DNA of 64,000 nucleotides from Vibrio inusitatus (GTDB lineage Bacteria > Pseudomonadota > Gammaproteobacteria > Enterobacterales > Vibrionaceae): contig AP024878.1 of assembly GCA_024346935.1 (NCBI GenBank), positions 1,798,001 through 1,862,000 of the forward strand, given 5' to 3'. Under the pieces are notes generated by a model. It worked only from the letters and a program-made list of their open reading frames with translations, did not search any database and was not told the DNA's origin. This document shows positions 17,811 to 26,248 of this stretch, piece after piece. Position numbers and translations under genes: made by a program. Each line of letters opens with the position of its first letter. The stretch's first letter is position 1.

Positions 17811-18299
17811 ATGTTGAAAAAAACAAAGTGCAAGTATCTTCGAAAAAGACAAAAAGGTGTCGCTTTAATTGAGTTTTCAATCGTTGCGACTCTGTTATTC
17901 GCGTTGCTCTTTACAATCGTAGATTTCGCTATGTTTGGTTATGTAAAATTAACTATGCAGCATGCTGTTCGAGAGGGTGCGAGATATGCCATCACTGGGC
18001 GCAGCGACCTAGACCCTGATGAAGATGAAGATGGGACTAAAGAGCGAGCAAAAGCCATCTTACAGAAAATAGATCAGTCATCGGATGGTCTACTTTCAAA
18101 AGTTGTTATCCAAGACGGCATAAAAGTCAGTTCAAACGGTACCTACATCAATGATGGAACTTTTGGAGCTTCAGGAGAGGCTATTGTATTAGAGGTTGCC
18201 TGCGAATGGCCGACAGTAAGTCCAATCATTTACCCTCTACTCACCGACGGTAAATACACGTTTACAGTTAAAACAGCAATGAAAAATGAGGCGTTTTAA
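17811..18299 (+). CDS. TadE-like pseudopilin
   Basis: The 162-residue protein starts with a basic stretch and a prepilin-like junction (KGVALIEFSIVATLL) followed by one long hydrophobic helix, then TMQHAVREGARYAITG, the usual TadE signature in which the region after the helix carries an REGARYA box. TadE proteins are minor pilins cleaved by the TadV/CpaA-type peptidase. The start at 17811 puts about 16 residues before the junction; the longer frame adds an unlikely Cys-rich leader. It is two bases before the next gene, so these form an operon. Confidence 0.8.
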   Translation: MLKKTKCKYLRKRQKGVALIEFSIVATLLFALLFTIVDFAMFGYVKLTMQHAVREGARYAITGRSDLDPDEDEDGTKERAKAILQKIDQSSDGLLSKVVIQDGIKVSSNGTYINDGTFGASGEAIVLEVACEWPTVSPIIYPLLTDGKYTFTVKTAMKNEAF

Positions 18300-18301
18300 T
18301 A

Positions 18302-18853
18302 ATGAAGCACTTCATCTCTCTAAAGAAAGACAATGGACTCGCCTCAGTCGAGATGACTGTGATTGTACCGATCCTTCTGATTATTATGATGGGTATTTTC
18401 GAATTAACTCAGGTTATTCAAGCGAATAACATCATCATTAGTATCAGTCGTGAAGGGGCGAACCTTATTTCACGCAACACGACTCAAACTCCAGAGCAGG
18501 TCATGGATACTGTGGCTTCCACAGCAGATCCACTGGATTTAAAAACCGATGGGATAATCTACGTCAATCTTGTTTATGGTCGTGCTGAAGGTGAGAATCC
18601 TCAGTTGCTTGAGCAGTATCGCTGGACCAATTTCGGCTACTCCGCTGACAGCAGCACTTGGAATGGATGCGATACTTGGGACTCAAATGGTGAATGTGAC
18701 CTTCCCGAATCCGAACCCGAGCTAAATAACTTCCCACTGGATTTAGACGAAGGGGAAGCCGTTTACGTTGTCGAAGTGATCTATCGTTATTCCCCCATTT
18801 CTACATATATCTTTGATAGTGATTTCACCATCAAGGAACTAACTTATTTATAA
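18302..18853 (+). CDS. TadE/TadF-like minor pilin
   Basis: The 183-residue protein again has a short basic start and a pilin-like junction and helix (NGLASVEMTVIVPILLIIMM) followed by ISISREGANLISR, the counterpart of the TadE box. The C-terminal half is acidic with two Cys (GCDTWDSNGEC). It lies two bases after the TadE-like gene and eleven before the TadG-like gene. Its role is likely in assembly of a Flp/Tad pilus tip or pseudopilus. Confidence 0.75.
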   Translation: MKHFISLKKDNGLASVEMTVIVPILLIIMMGIFELTQVIQANNIIISISREGANLISRNTTQTPEQVMDTVASTADPLDLKTDGIIYVNLVYGRAEGENPQLLEQYRWTNFGYSADSSTWNGCDTWDSNGECDLPESEPELNNFPLDLDEGEAVYVVEVIYRYSPISTYIFDSDFTIKELTYL

Positions 18854-18864
18854 GGGGGGTCTAT

Positions 18865-20319
18865 ATGGATATGACTCAAAAATTCCATCGCAACACGAAA
18901 GAGTCACAAGGACTAGCGGTGTTGCTTACGGTGATTGCGCTACCATTTCTGCTTATTATGGCAGGCTTAGCGATTGACTCGGGACGCGCATACAGTATGC
19001 AAGCCAAGCTTTTTTCCGCAGTTGATGCGGCCGCTATTGCGGCAGCAAGAGCAGTGGCACAGGGTGAGACTGCTGCAGAAGATGCAGCACAAAAATACTT
19101 TGATGTGAATCTCTCTGAAGCACTAAAAACGGCTAGCCCTATATTAGGAACTCCTGTCATTACCCAAGTTGATGATGGGTCAGGAGGAACCGGATATATC
19201 TCTATAAGTCTATCTGCGACTGCAAATATGCCAACCGCTTTTATTGGTCTATTGGGGTTTGATACCTGGGCCGTTGGTGCGCAAGCCGAAGCAATACGAA
19301 GACCTGTTGATATCGTTTTAATCGTTGATAACAGTGGTTCGCTCTCTGACGAAGCGGATACTGTGATCGCAAGATCCAAATCTTTCGTCTCCAACTTTAG
19401 TGAAAGCTTTGACAGAGTATCCATTGTCAAATACGCAAACGGGGCGGAAGTACCTGTACCTTTTAGCGACAGTCGTGGATTTACGCTAACGAATGGTAGC
19501 AATGGCGTCATAGATGAAATTGATAATTTCGACATTAGCAGTGGGCAATATACCAACACAGCAGAAGGTTTTTACAAAGGCTACTCGCAAATATCTAATG
19601 TCGATACACCTGCCGACTTACAAGTAATCGTATTTTTTACGGATGGAACGCCAACTGCAATGACTGCAGAAGTTGGCTATAGAACAGGTTCCGGTTCTAG
19701 TGCAACAGATGAGCTCGTTGAAGGGGTATTGCGTATCTCAGGGGGTAGTGGCGCTCACGGGCTTTGGGACCCCGATAAAGTATATGCACAACTAGATAAT
19801 AGTGATGGTGATTACTATGAGGGTGGAAATATAGAAAGCAAAATAACCATGACTAGCACTTTAGGAAACAGCACAGGCCTAAATCACGGGAACGTTAATT
19901 TATTCGAGGTTGATGAGGTTACTCCAGTAAAAAGGTCTCTCACCAATTTTGATGGCCCAAGCGACGATAACAGTAGCATTTTGTGGGGGAATATTCAGCA
20001 GGCATCGCGAAACTTACCCGAACAGATGGCATCGACAGCTCGCTCAAATAATATATTTGTGTTCACCTTAGGTCTAGGGGATGCACTACAGGAAGAGTCA
20101 GGGAAGGATGATGATGAAAGAGGAGAATATTTGCTCTACCGAATGGCTAACGACCCAGCTATGCTGACGGCGACTTTTCCCGGTGAATCAGGAACACCAT
20201 TAGCCGCTGACTTTGATCCAGACCAAAAGCAAGGTGTTTATTGCTTTGCTGAAACTGAAGATGATTTGGGTCCCTGTTTCGATAAAATGCTCGAGGTCAT
20301 CATTCGATTGACTCTTTAA
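18865..20319 (+). CDS. TadG-like protein with von Willebrand factor A domain
   Basis: The 484-residue protein has an N-terminal Tad-type membrane anchor (GLAVLLTVIALPFLLIMAGL, then AIDSGRAYSMQAKLFSAVDAAA) and a vWA domain from about residue 145 with an intact MIDAS (DNSGS). Insertions rich in G, S and D (about 270-370) interrupt the vWA fold. TadG proteins sit in the periplasm or at the surface and may help adhesion. It closes the operon and ends at a terminator. No TadA ATPase, TadBC, RcpA or Flp pilin gene is in the window. Confidence 0.82.
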   Translation: MDMTQKFHRNTKESQGLAVLLTVIALPFLLIMAGLAIDSGRAYSMQAKLFSAVDAAAIAAARAVAQGETAAEDAAQKYFDVNLSEALKTASPILGTPVITQVDDGSGGTGYISISLSATANMPTAFIGLLGFDTWAVGAQAEAIRRPVDIVLIVDNSGSLSDEADTVIARSKSFVSNFSESFDRVSIVKYANGAEVPVPFSDSRGFTLTNGSNGVIDEIDNFDISSGQYTNTAEGFYKGYSQISNVDTPADLQVIVFFTDGTPTAMTAEVGYRTGSGSSATDELVEGVLRISGGSGAHGLWDPDKVYAQLDNSDGDYYEGGNIESKITMTSTLGNSTGLNHGNVNLFEVDEVTPVKRSLTNFDGPSDDNSSILWGNIQQASRNLPEQMASTARSNNIFVFTLGLGDALQEESGKDDDERGEYLLYRMANDPAMLTATFPGESGTPLAADFDPDQKQGVYCFAETEDDLGPCFDKMLEVIIRLTL

Positions 20320-20336
20320 CCCTTTCTATATCCCTC

Positions 20337-20363
20337 AAGCACCGAATCTGCAATTCGGTGCTT
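20337..20363 (+). terminator. Rho-independent terminator of the tad-like operon
   Basis: AAGCACCGAAT/ATTCGGTGCTT forms an 11-base stem with a five-base loop, followed by TTT. It lies 17 bases after the TadG-like stop. Confidence 0.9.
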
Positions 20364-20456
20364 TTTCTTTATCTTGTTTTCATCGACTATTTTCTCTATT
20401 CAAAATCTGCATCTTAGTTCTATTTTTTCCATCTATAACTTAACACTCATTGTGTT

Positions 20457-20475
20457 GATAATGAGAACACATTTC
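20457..20475 (+). promoter_or_regulatory. Fur-like box before the FTR1 gene
   Basis: GATAATGAGAACACATTTC matches 13 of 19 positions of the classical Fur consensus and lies 20 bases before the FTR1 start. The first half is a perfect match and the second half weaker. Function is inferred. Confidence 0.5.
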
Positions 20476-20494
20476 ATTAATAAACGGAGTTGTT

Positions 20495-21319
20495 ATGTTT
20501 GCCAGTATGGCGATAGTCTCGAGGGAAGGTTTCGAGATGGTTCTCATCATTACCTTACTTTTAGCGGCAACAAATCAAATAAAGGGCGCAAGTAAATGGA
20601 TACTCTTAGGGAGTATTGGAGGCGTCTGTTTCTCTGTCTTACTTGCGAGTGTAGCTCTGTTCAACCCTTTTATTGCTTCACTACTAAAAGCAAAACTTAC
20701 AGGCGCCATCATCCTTATTCTTGCTTGTTTGCTTATCGCTTGGACTGTCATTTGGATGAAGTCTGAGGGTAAAAAGATAGGTCAAAGAATCTCTAATATT
20801 GATGTCTCCGACGCTACCTCACCTTTGTTTTCTCTTTCTTTGGTGGCATTTCTGACTGTAGTTCGAGAAGGCAGTGAGGTTGTGCTTTTTTTACTAGGGT
20901 TGGTAAGCCAATCGTCCGTCTCTGTTCACTCTATAGTGCTGGGGAGTGCATTTGGTGCACTTGAGGCTATTGTCATAGGTGTGTTGATGTACTTTGGCCT
21001 TATTCAGGTCAATATTGGGAAAGTATTTGATGTCTTTGCTGTGATCATGACCTTTTTATCAGCCGGTATGGCAGCAAATGCCGTATCAAAGCTATCTTCA
21101 ATCGGTCTGGTTCCTTCACTCATTCCACAAGTTTGGAATACGACCCCCTACTTTGACCACCATAGCAATTGGCTAGCGTTGGTCATGCATGTAGTGTTTG
21201 GCTATACCGAGAAACCAAGCTTAATGCAGTTGATCGTCTACACCTCTACGCTGGTAATCATATTTTCTCTGAGCAAAAAAGTGAACAGCCAACTGCAGAT
21301 GACAACCCAATCATCGTGA
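20495..21319 (+). CDS. FTR1-family high-affinity iron permease
   Basis: The 274-residue protein has about seven membrane helices and two REGxE iron-site motifs (SREGFE at 9-14 and VREGSE near residue 125), the defining feature of FTR1/EfeU permeases. These import ferric or oxidised ferrous iron across the inner membrane. CGGAG precedes the ATG, and a Fur-like box lies in the leader. The gene stands alone: no EfeO-like cupredoxin, EfeB-like peroxidase or P19 is adjacent. Its stop overlaps the convergent DUF3047 gene by nine bases. Confidence 0.88.
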   Translation: MFASMAIVSREGFEMVLIITLLLAATNQIKGASKWILLGSIGGVCFSVLLASVALFNPFIASLLKAKLTGAIILILACLLIAWTVIWMKSEGKKIGQRISNIDVSDATSPLFSLSLVAFLTVVREGSEVVLFLLGLVSQSSVSVHSIVLGSAFGALEAIVIGVLMYFGLIQVNIGKVFDVFAVIMTFLSAGMAANAVSKLSSIGLVPSLIPQVWNTTPYFDHHSNWLALVMHVVFGYTEKPSLMQLIVYTSTLVIIFSLSKKVNSQLQMTTQSS

Positions 21320-21988
21320 TGAGAAAACGATATCACCATAATAAGACTCTGCATGTGTACCACTATTATCGGTATCAGTCATAATCGCTACCATATCAAT
21401 GTAGCGATAGCTTTTTTGATTGGCTTTATCGCTTCCCTTGTCACCAAAGTAATCAATCAGATCTTGATAGATATTGCGTTTCTCGTCATACCATTGCTTA
21501 GAAATTGACTCGCTACCTCGGGCGGCGAGCATTTTTACGTTAGCGCCGGCGAAGGGGTTATCCCAAACCTTATCGCTTATAGGAGAACTCGACCAAACAT
21601 AGCTTATTGATTTTGTGTTCCAAAATCTCATTCCACCATCGATTACGACGTAAACTCGCGCTGCAAAATCATCGCCTTGCTTGGTGGTTTCTTGAAGCTC
21701 AGGTAGAGACTGCTTTACCAGCCAAGACCAGTTCATATAGGGAGTATCAAGGAGGTCGATACGCTTGTTAAGGACAAGACCTGAAGCAGCATTATCACTG
21801 CGGGCATGAATTGCAGGTCTATTTTGATAATCAGTGACATTGTAACGAGTAGGCGTGGCAATATCTTTGGTTTTCCATGCCTCCATTCCGCCTTGAGCAA
21901 TATCAGTAATGTTTAGCTGTGCAAGTGCAGTGGGGCTAATTAGCATGCTGCCGACGAATACAATTGCAAACAAGCTACTAATTTTCAT
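21311..21988 (-). CDS. DUF3047 secreted protein
   Basis: The 225-residue protein has a Sec signal (MKISSLFAIVFVGSML, ISPTALA before QLNITD). The mature part matches DUF3047 by segments such as LDTPYMNWSWLV, GDDFAARVYVVID, ISYVWSSS and VAIMTDTDNSG. The fold resembles carbohydrate-binding jelly rolls, and the function is unknown. The ATG at 21988 is preferred to an in-frame TTG because the signal peptide begins there. Its 3' end overlaps the FTR1 gene tail to tail by nine bases. Confidence 0.85.
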   Translation of the reverse strand: MKISSLFAIVFVGSMLISPTALAQLNITDIAQGGMEAWKTKDIATPTRYNVTDYQNRPAIHARSDNAASGLVLNKRIDLLDTPYMNWSWLVKQSLPELQETTKQGDDFAARVYVVIDGGMRFWNTKSISYVWSSSPISDKVWDNPFAGANVKMLAARGSESISKQWYDEKRNIYQDLIDYFGDKGSDKANQKSYRYIDMVAIMTDTDNSGTHAESYYGDIVFSSR

Positions 21989-22054
21989 TACTATTCCCAA
22001 GAGGCCATAGGTTATTTCCTTTTCATCGACTATATCGATGTTTAAGACTCGAGT

Positions 22055-22582
22055 CTATTGAACTTGCTCTACTGCGGTACTCGATACCCGCGCCTCTTTA
22101 TACAGACGAAACATAGTAAACAGATTAAAGCCAATCAGGGTCATTTCTAATAGCGTTCCGCCAATTGAGCCAATGATGATATTGTTAGTCAACCAACAGC
22201 ATGCCCCCAACAAGAATCCGATACGCATAGGAATCCCCTTGAGGACAAATACTGAATAAGTGCCGATAGCCGTTCCTAAGATTGGCCAAACATCCGCCCA
22301 ACTATCAGCGAGTGTGTAACCAAGCAAACCTGAAGCGAAGATAAAGATAAACGCGACTAGCTTTGAAGAGGTAAAAAGCGCCGTCGTTGTTCTCATCGCA
22401 GAGAGCAAGGCACTTAGAGCTGACATCATTGACCCCAGCAGCAAATAGTGAAATAGGTGATTGATGTTGAATACCATCATCATGATCTTCAAACGCTTAT
22501 CGTCTTTCTGATAAAACGTCGACACACCAATGGCGTAACTCACAAACCCTAATACTTGCCCCCAAAAATGAAGTTCTGACAT
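22055..22582 (-). CDS. YgjV-family inner-membrane protein
   Basis: The 175-residue protein has about six membrane helices and matches the YgjV (Imp-YgjV) family: FWGQVLGFVSYAIG at the start, RLKIMMMVFNINHLFHY, and a C-terminal GGTLLEMTLIGFNLFTMFR. Function is unknown. The start at 22582 follows an AGAGAG ribosome site; the longer frame adds a hydrophilic leader with no site. It is probably single-gene. Confidence 0.8.
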   Translation of the reverse strand: MSELHFWGQVLGFVSYAIGVSTFYQKDDKRLKIMMMVFNINHLFHYLLLGSMMSALSALLSAMRTTTALFTSSKLVAFIFIFASGLLGYTLADSWADVWPILGTAIGTYSVFVLKGIPMRIGFLLGACCWLTNNIIIGSIGGTLLEMTLIGFNLFTMFRLYKEARVSSTAVEQVQ

Positions 22583-22709
22583 CGACTCTCTTACCAACAC
22601 TATAAATAAATCTAACTGCTCAATATTATACATTTTTAAAACGGCGTTTCATCAAGTTATTACTAATAGGTCACACAAAAATCACTGCAAATCCGTTCGG
22701 TTTCAAAAT

Positions 22710-22730
22710 AATGAAAAGCATTTTTGAAAT
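22710..22730. promoter_or_regulatory. Imperfect palindrome, possible KdgR box upstream of kdgR
   Basis: AATGAAAAGCATTTTTGAAAT is an imperfect inverted repeat with A/T-rich arms like KdgR operators. It lies about 70 bases before kdgR, where an autoregulatory site would be expected. The match is weak. Confidence 0.3.
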
Positions 22731-22797
22731 AACTGACTCAACCAATTTTTATCTGTATACTTTGCGAAAAATGCAGTAACAAAAAACAAGGACTAGG

Positions 22798-23583
22798 ATG
22801 GAAAAATCCACTCAGCCTGAAGCCGTCTCATCGGTACTTAAGGTGTTCAATATTTTACAAGCTCTAGCTGAGCAAAAAGAGATTGGTGTATCTGAGCTTT
22901 CACAACGCTTAATGATGTCAAAAGCAACCACCTATCGATTCTTGCAAACGATGAAGATGCTTGGTTTTGTCTCCCAGGAAGGAGAGGCTGACAAATACGC
23001 ACTGACGCTCAAGTTATTTGAACTTGGCGCGAAAGCTCTAGAGTACGTTGATTTGATTGATATTGCTGACAAAGAGATGCGTGAGATATCCAATCAAACC
23101 AACGAAACGGTTCACCTTGGTGCTCTGGATGAAGGCGCAATCATTTACCTTCATAAAATAGACTCTAGCTACAATCTGCGTATGCATTCTCGTGTCGGTC
23201 GACGTAACCCTCTTTACAGTACAGCCATAGGCAAGGTGTTATTAGCGGGTAAAAGTCATGAAGAAGCATTAGCTATTCTAGAAAATGTAGAGTTCATTAA
23301 GCATACCGACAAAACTCATGAAAATGCGCAACAGTTGATGAGTGAAGTGGAGCTTGTTGCTAAGCAACACTTTGGTGAAGATAACGAAGAACAAGAGCCA
23401 GGGTTACGCTGTTTTGCTGCGCCTATCTATGATCGTTTTGGCAATATTATTGCTTCGGTATCGGTGTCTTTCCCTACTATTCGTTTCGATATTAACCGCA
23501 AGCCTGAGTACGTGAAGATGTTGCAAAATGCAGGTAAGCGAATCTCAGAACAGCTGGGTTACCACGACTATCCACTTGCCTAG
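22798..23583 (+). CDS. kdgR: IclR-family regulator KdgR
   Basis: The 261-residue protein has an N-terminal winged helix (VSSVLKVFNILQALAE, VSELSQRLMMSKATTYRFLQTM) and an IclR effector domain (VHLGALDEGAIIYLHKID, RVGRRNPLYSTAIGKVLLAG, LRCFAAPIYDRFGN). These track E. coli and Erwinia KdgR. KdgR is inactivated by 2-keto-3-deoxygluconate and represses pectin and hexuronate catabolism genes. No pectin gene is adjacent, but the ManD-type locus at 33-36 kb could also yield this effector. The ATG follows a moderate AAGGA-type site. Confidence 0.88.
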   Translation: MEKSTQPEAVSSVLKVFNILQALAEQKEIGVSELSQRLMMSKATTYRFLQTMKMLGFVSQEGEADKYALTLKLFELGAKALEYVDLIDIADKEMREISNQTNETVHLGALDEGAIIYLHKIDSSYNLRMHSRVGRRNPLYSTAIGKVLLAGKSHEEALAILENVEFIKHTDKTHENAQQLMSEVELVAKQHFGEDNEEQEPGLRCFAAPIYDRFGNIIASVSVSFPTIRFDINRKPEYVKMLQNAGKRISEQLGYHDYPLA

Positions 23584-23588
23584 TGGTT

Positions 23589-23659
23589 CGCATCATCCCC
23601 GGTCTTATCGGGGATCTTCACCACTAAAAGATTGCCGATAAAAGACCTCGACAATGGCG
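23589..23659. repeat. Pair of REP-like palindromic units, head to head
   Basis: The first unit (23589-23617) reads CATCATCCCCGGTCTTATCGGGGATCT in the forward direction; the second (23629-23659) is an inverted, degraded copy with GCCGATAAAAGACCTCG. Both match the 31-base unit that builds the 173 bp array at 36.7-37.3 kb. The first unit also makes a good terminator-like hairpin for kdgR. Confidence 0.7.
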
Positions 23660-23713
23660 TGTTGCAAGTGGTGTGCATAAAAAGCCTAACAGATCGCTGT
23701 AAAATACTACTGT

Positions 23714-23746
23714 GCCATCTTAATTATTCTTCTCAATTAAGATGGC
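23714..23746. terminator. Strong hairpin between kdgR and the photolyase gene
   Basis: Perfect 12-base arms (GCCATCTTAATT/AATTAAGATGGC) with a nine-base loop. It lies about 80 bases downstream of the photolyase stop and could end that transcript, though no T tract follows on the minus strand. Its function as terminator or small RNA end is open. Confidence 0.5.
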
Positions 23747-23824
23747 TCTTATAGTCCTGAGATTGTAAAACGCTCCACGAGCTAAACCATTAGTCCATAA
23801 GTTGAGGAAGGGTTAGAGCCATAC

Positions 23825-25372
23825 TTACAGATCTTCAAGTTGATTAAGATAGGTTTCTGCCTGCTGTAAAGTTTGCTGTTTTAGCTCATTATCCATTCGC
23901 TCCCACGAGCTGAAAATCATGCGTGTACGTGGATTCTTAGACAATTTATCTTTGTGCTTATTCATGAAGCGCCAATACAAACTGTTTAACGGACAACCTC
24001 GCTCCCCTACTTTGATTTTGACATCATAGTAGCAATCCTTACAGTGGTCACTCATCTTGTTAATGTAAGCGCCACTCGCAGCATATGGTTTGGTCGCTAC
24101 GACCCCATCATCGGCAAACAGTGCCATTCCCCGAGTATTTGGCATCTCAACCCACTCAATAGCATCGACGTATATTCCTAAGTACCATTGGTCTACTTGG
24201 TCTGGGTCTATCTCCGTAAGCAGGCAAAAATTCCCAGTAACCATCAAACGTTGAATATGGTGTGCGTATGCATAATCTAAAGACTGGGTAATGCTGCTTC
24301 GAAGACAAGACAGTCGTGTTTCCCCCGTCCAAAAATAATCAGGCAAGGTACTATTTGCGCTCAAAGCATTCTTCTTCGAATAGTTTGGCATATTGCCCCA
24401 ATACACTCCGCGAATATACTCACGCCACCCTAGTATTTGGCGTACAAAGCCTTCTACCTGAGCTATATCGATCTCTCCCCTAGATTGTGAGAACGCCTCT
24501 ATCGAAGCATTAATGACCTCTGAGGGTGAGAGCAATTTACAATTGATAGAAAAAGAAAGGCGGCTGTGATAAAGACTCCAAGCATGATCTGTTTTTTCAG
24601 TCATTGCGTCTTGAAAACGTCCAAAGTTAGGTAGACACCTTTGACAAAAATAAGCCAGTAATTGCAGGCTTTGCTCTCGAGAAACTGGCCACAGCAATTC
24701 CCCTTGCAAATGCCCAATGGTCGCTACTCTGTGCCTTTCTAAACGCTGCACAATATCCCGAACATCTGTTGCAAACATCAAAGGCTCAGGTACCTGAACC
24801 ACGTCTTTCGCGGTCAGTTTTTTACGGTTCTCTTTATCAAAATTCCACTGCCCTCCTGCCGGTTTCCCCTCTTCCATCAAAACATTAAAACGCTTACGCA
24901 TACGGCGGTAGAAGTGCTCCATCAGTACATGCTTACCTTCAGGAAACTGATCAGCAATGTCATCAAAAGGTAGCAAGAAATGCTCGCTCTCCACCATCTT
25001 GCTAACGCAGTTGGGCAATCTTAGTGCAAGTAATTGCGAAAGAAGACGGTACTCGTCAGGTCTTTGAAATTCAAAACGAGACGCCTGCACCTCGTTGATG
25101 TGGTGAGTAAGTAGTTCACTGAATGTTAAGAAATCCATTGTGTCATCAAGTGTCAGGTACAAAACGTGATGACCTTTGTCGCGCAATGTTTTTGCAAAGA
25201 CCGCCATTGCTGAAAAGAAAGCACAAGCCTTTTGAATATGGTGATGAACGTACGTCGCTTCTTGTTGATGCTCAGCAATCACATACAAAATATCGTCATC
25301 GATTTGCTCATACCAAGAGTGCTGGATATTCAATTGATCACCAAGTATCAGTCGCACGCAGCCATATTTCAT
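23825..25372 (-). CDS. FeS-BCP-type photolyase/cryptochrome (prokaryotic 6-4 photolyase family)
   Basis: The 515-residue protein belongs to the iron-sulfur bacterial cryptochrome/photolyase group (PhrB, CryB). It begins LILGDQLN, and the four cluster cysteines are C356, C444, C447 and C460; their spacing equals that known for Agrobacterium PhrB, displaced by six residues. FAD-domain segments such as GWREYIRGVYW, MVTGNFCLL and WYLGIYVDAIEWVEMPNT are present. These enzymes repair 6-4 photoproducts in light with FAD, a lumazine antenna and a 4Fe-4S cluster. The gene is single and divergent from the glycine-zipper gene. Confidence 0.93.
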   Translation of the reverse strand: MKYGCVRLILGDQLNIQHSWYEQIDDDILYVIAEHQQEATYVHHHIQKACAFFSAMAVFAKTLRDKGHHVLYLTLDDTMDFLTFSELLTHHINEVQASRFEFQRPDEYRLLSQLLALRLPNCVSKMVESEHFLLPFDDIADQFPEGKHVLMEHFYRRMRKRFNVLMEEGKPAGGQWNFDKENRKKLTAKDVVQVPEPLMFATDVRDIVQRLERHRVATIGHLQGELLWPVSREQSLQLLAYFCQRCLPNFGRFQDAMTEKTDHAWSLYHSRLSFSINCKLLSPSEVINASIEAFSQSRGEIDIAQVEGFVRQILGWREYIRGVYWGNMPNYSKKNALSANSTLPDYFWTGETRLSCLRSSITQSLDYAYAHHIQRLMVTGNFCLLTEIDPDQVDQWYLGIYVDAIEWVEMPNTRGMALFADDGVVATKPYAASGAYINKMSDHCKDCYYDVKIKVGERGCPLNSLYWRFMNKHKDKLSKNPRTRMIFSSWERMDNELKQQTLQQAETYLNQLEDL

Positions 25373-25554
25373 CCATATTTCCTTATCTGATTATTTCCCT
25401 ATCAAATTAGATACTCACATACGTCACTAATTGATCACAGTAAAAATAGCACCTCAACCCTTAGGTTTGCATGATTAAGTCCATCAATGACGATTTATAA
25501 AAGCGCTTATCCGCACTTAACCTATACACATCAGTTTTAATCGAGACAGTTAAT

Positions 25555-25959
25555 GTGAAGCGAATAACAAAAGTGGCGACAATGCTCCTAGCGACTCTAC
25601 CACTAGCGACCTATGCAAATATCATCGTCGACACCAAAGACGTAGATCAAGAAAAATACCATGCCGATTTATACGAATGCCAAACCTATAGCCAGCAAGC
25701 CGAACAAAAAAAAACCGACTCGCTCGGCCATGACCTAGTGAGTTCAACGGCTAAAGGGGCAGCATTGGGGGCTGCAGGTGGTGCTATTTCCGGAGGGAGT
25801 GGTTCCAAGGGAGCGAAGGTTGGCGCTGGTATTGGTATTATAGGCGGTGCGTTATCCCATAGTGCAGAGAAGAAATATAATGCAGAACAACACGAACTTG
25901 CCGAGCGTGACATTATGCGAAACTGCATGATGGGTCGAGGATATACGGTACTTAACTAA
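25555..25959 (+). CDS. Glycine-zipper envelope protein
   Basis: The 134-residue protein has a Sec signal (KVATMLLATLPLATYA), a short domain with ECQTYSQQAEQKK, and a glycine-zipper segment (about 65-105, GAALGAAGGAISGG and VGAGIGIIGGALS) that would form membrane-inserting helices. The C-terminal CMMGRGYTVLN with two Cys is typical of such proteins. It begins at GTG after a weak site. An A9 run in the coding strand (25706-25714) encodes the KK pair. Function is unknown; a role in envelope integrity is common for the family. Confidence 0.78.
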   Translation: MKRITKVATMLLATLPLATYANIIVDTKDVDQEKYHADLYECQTYSQQAEQKKTDSLGHDLVSSTAKGAALGAAGGAISGGSGSKGAKVGAGIGIIGGALSHSAEKKYNAEQHELAERDIMRNCMMGRGYTVLN

Positions 25960-26021
25960 TTCAACCGATAGTTACTCATTGTAATTGAGATTAATGAAAT
26001 GCATTAATGCCTTAGTTAAAC

Positions 26022-26052
26022 CGTCGTCCCCGTAGTTTTTGATCGGCGATCT
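26022..26052 (+). repeat. Single degraded REP-like unit
   Basis: CGTCGTCCCCG, a short spacer and GATCGGCGATCT follow the 31-base consensus shared with the 173 bp array and with the pair at 23.6 kb. The right arm has drifted, so the stem is imperfect. Confidence 0.55.
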
Positions 26053-26248
26053 TATCAATCGTATTGCGTAAAAAATAGATTCCCGTTAAAGCACGACTAA
26101 ACCTTCGGGTTTTCCTTGGCTTACCTATAAAACCTTTAGATGCACTATAAAATAGGCGGTCACAGCCCATGCGATTAATCGAGCCCGATGACATACTCAA
26201 AGGGCTCGACTTGTGCTCAAGAAACCGACTTTAAACCATCGCTCGTTA

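Noticed and set aside
17629..17817. 62-residue frame before the TadE-like gene, possible Flp pilin
   Set aside because: No prepilin junction, no hydrophobic helix of the Flp type and no ribosome site.
18876..19559. Long antisense frame (227 residues) inside the TadG-like gene
   Set aside because: It mirrors the coding strand, has no ribosome site and lies wholly within a gene with clear vWA and anchor motifs.
26012..26200. 62-residue frame downstream of the formate dehydrogenase gene, basic C-terminus
   Set aside because: Its 3' end is inside a degraded REP-like unit, it has no clear ribosome site and no family signal, so I treat it as a chance frame.
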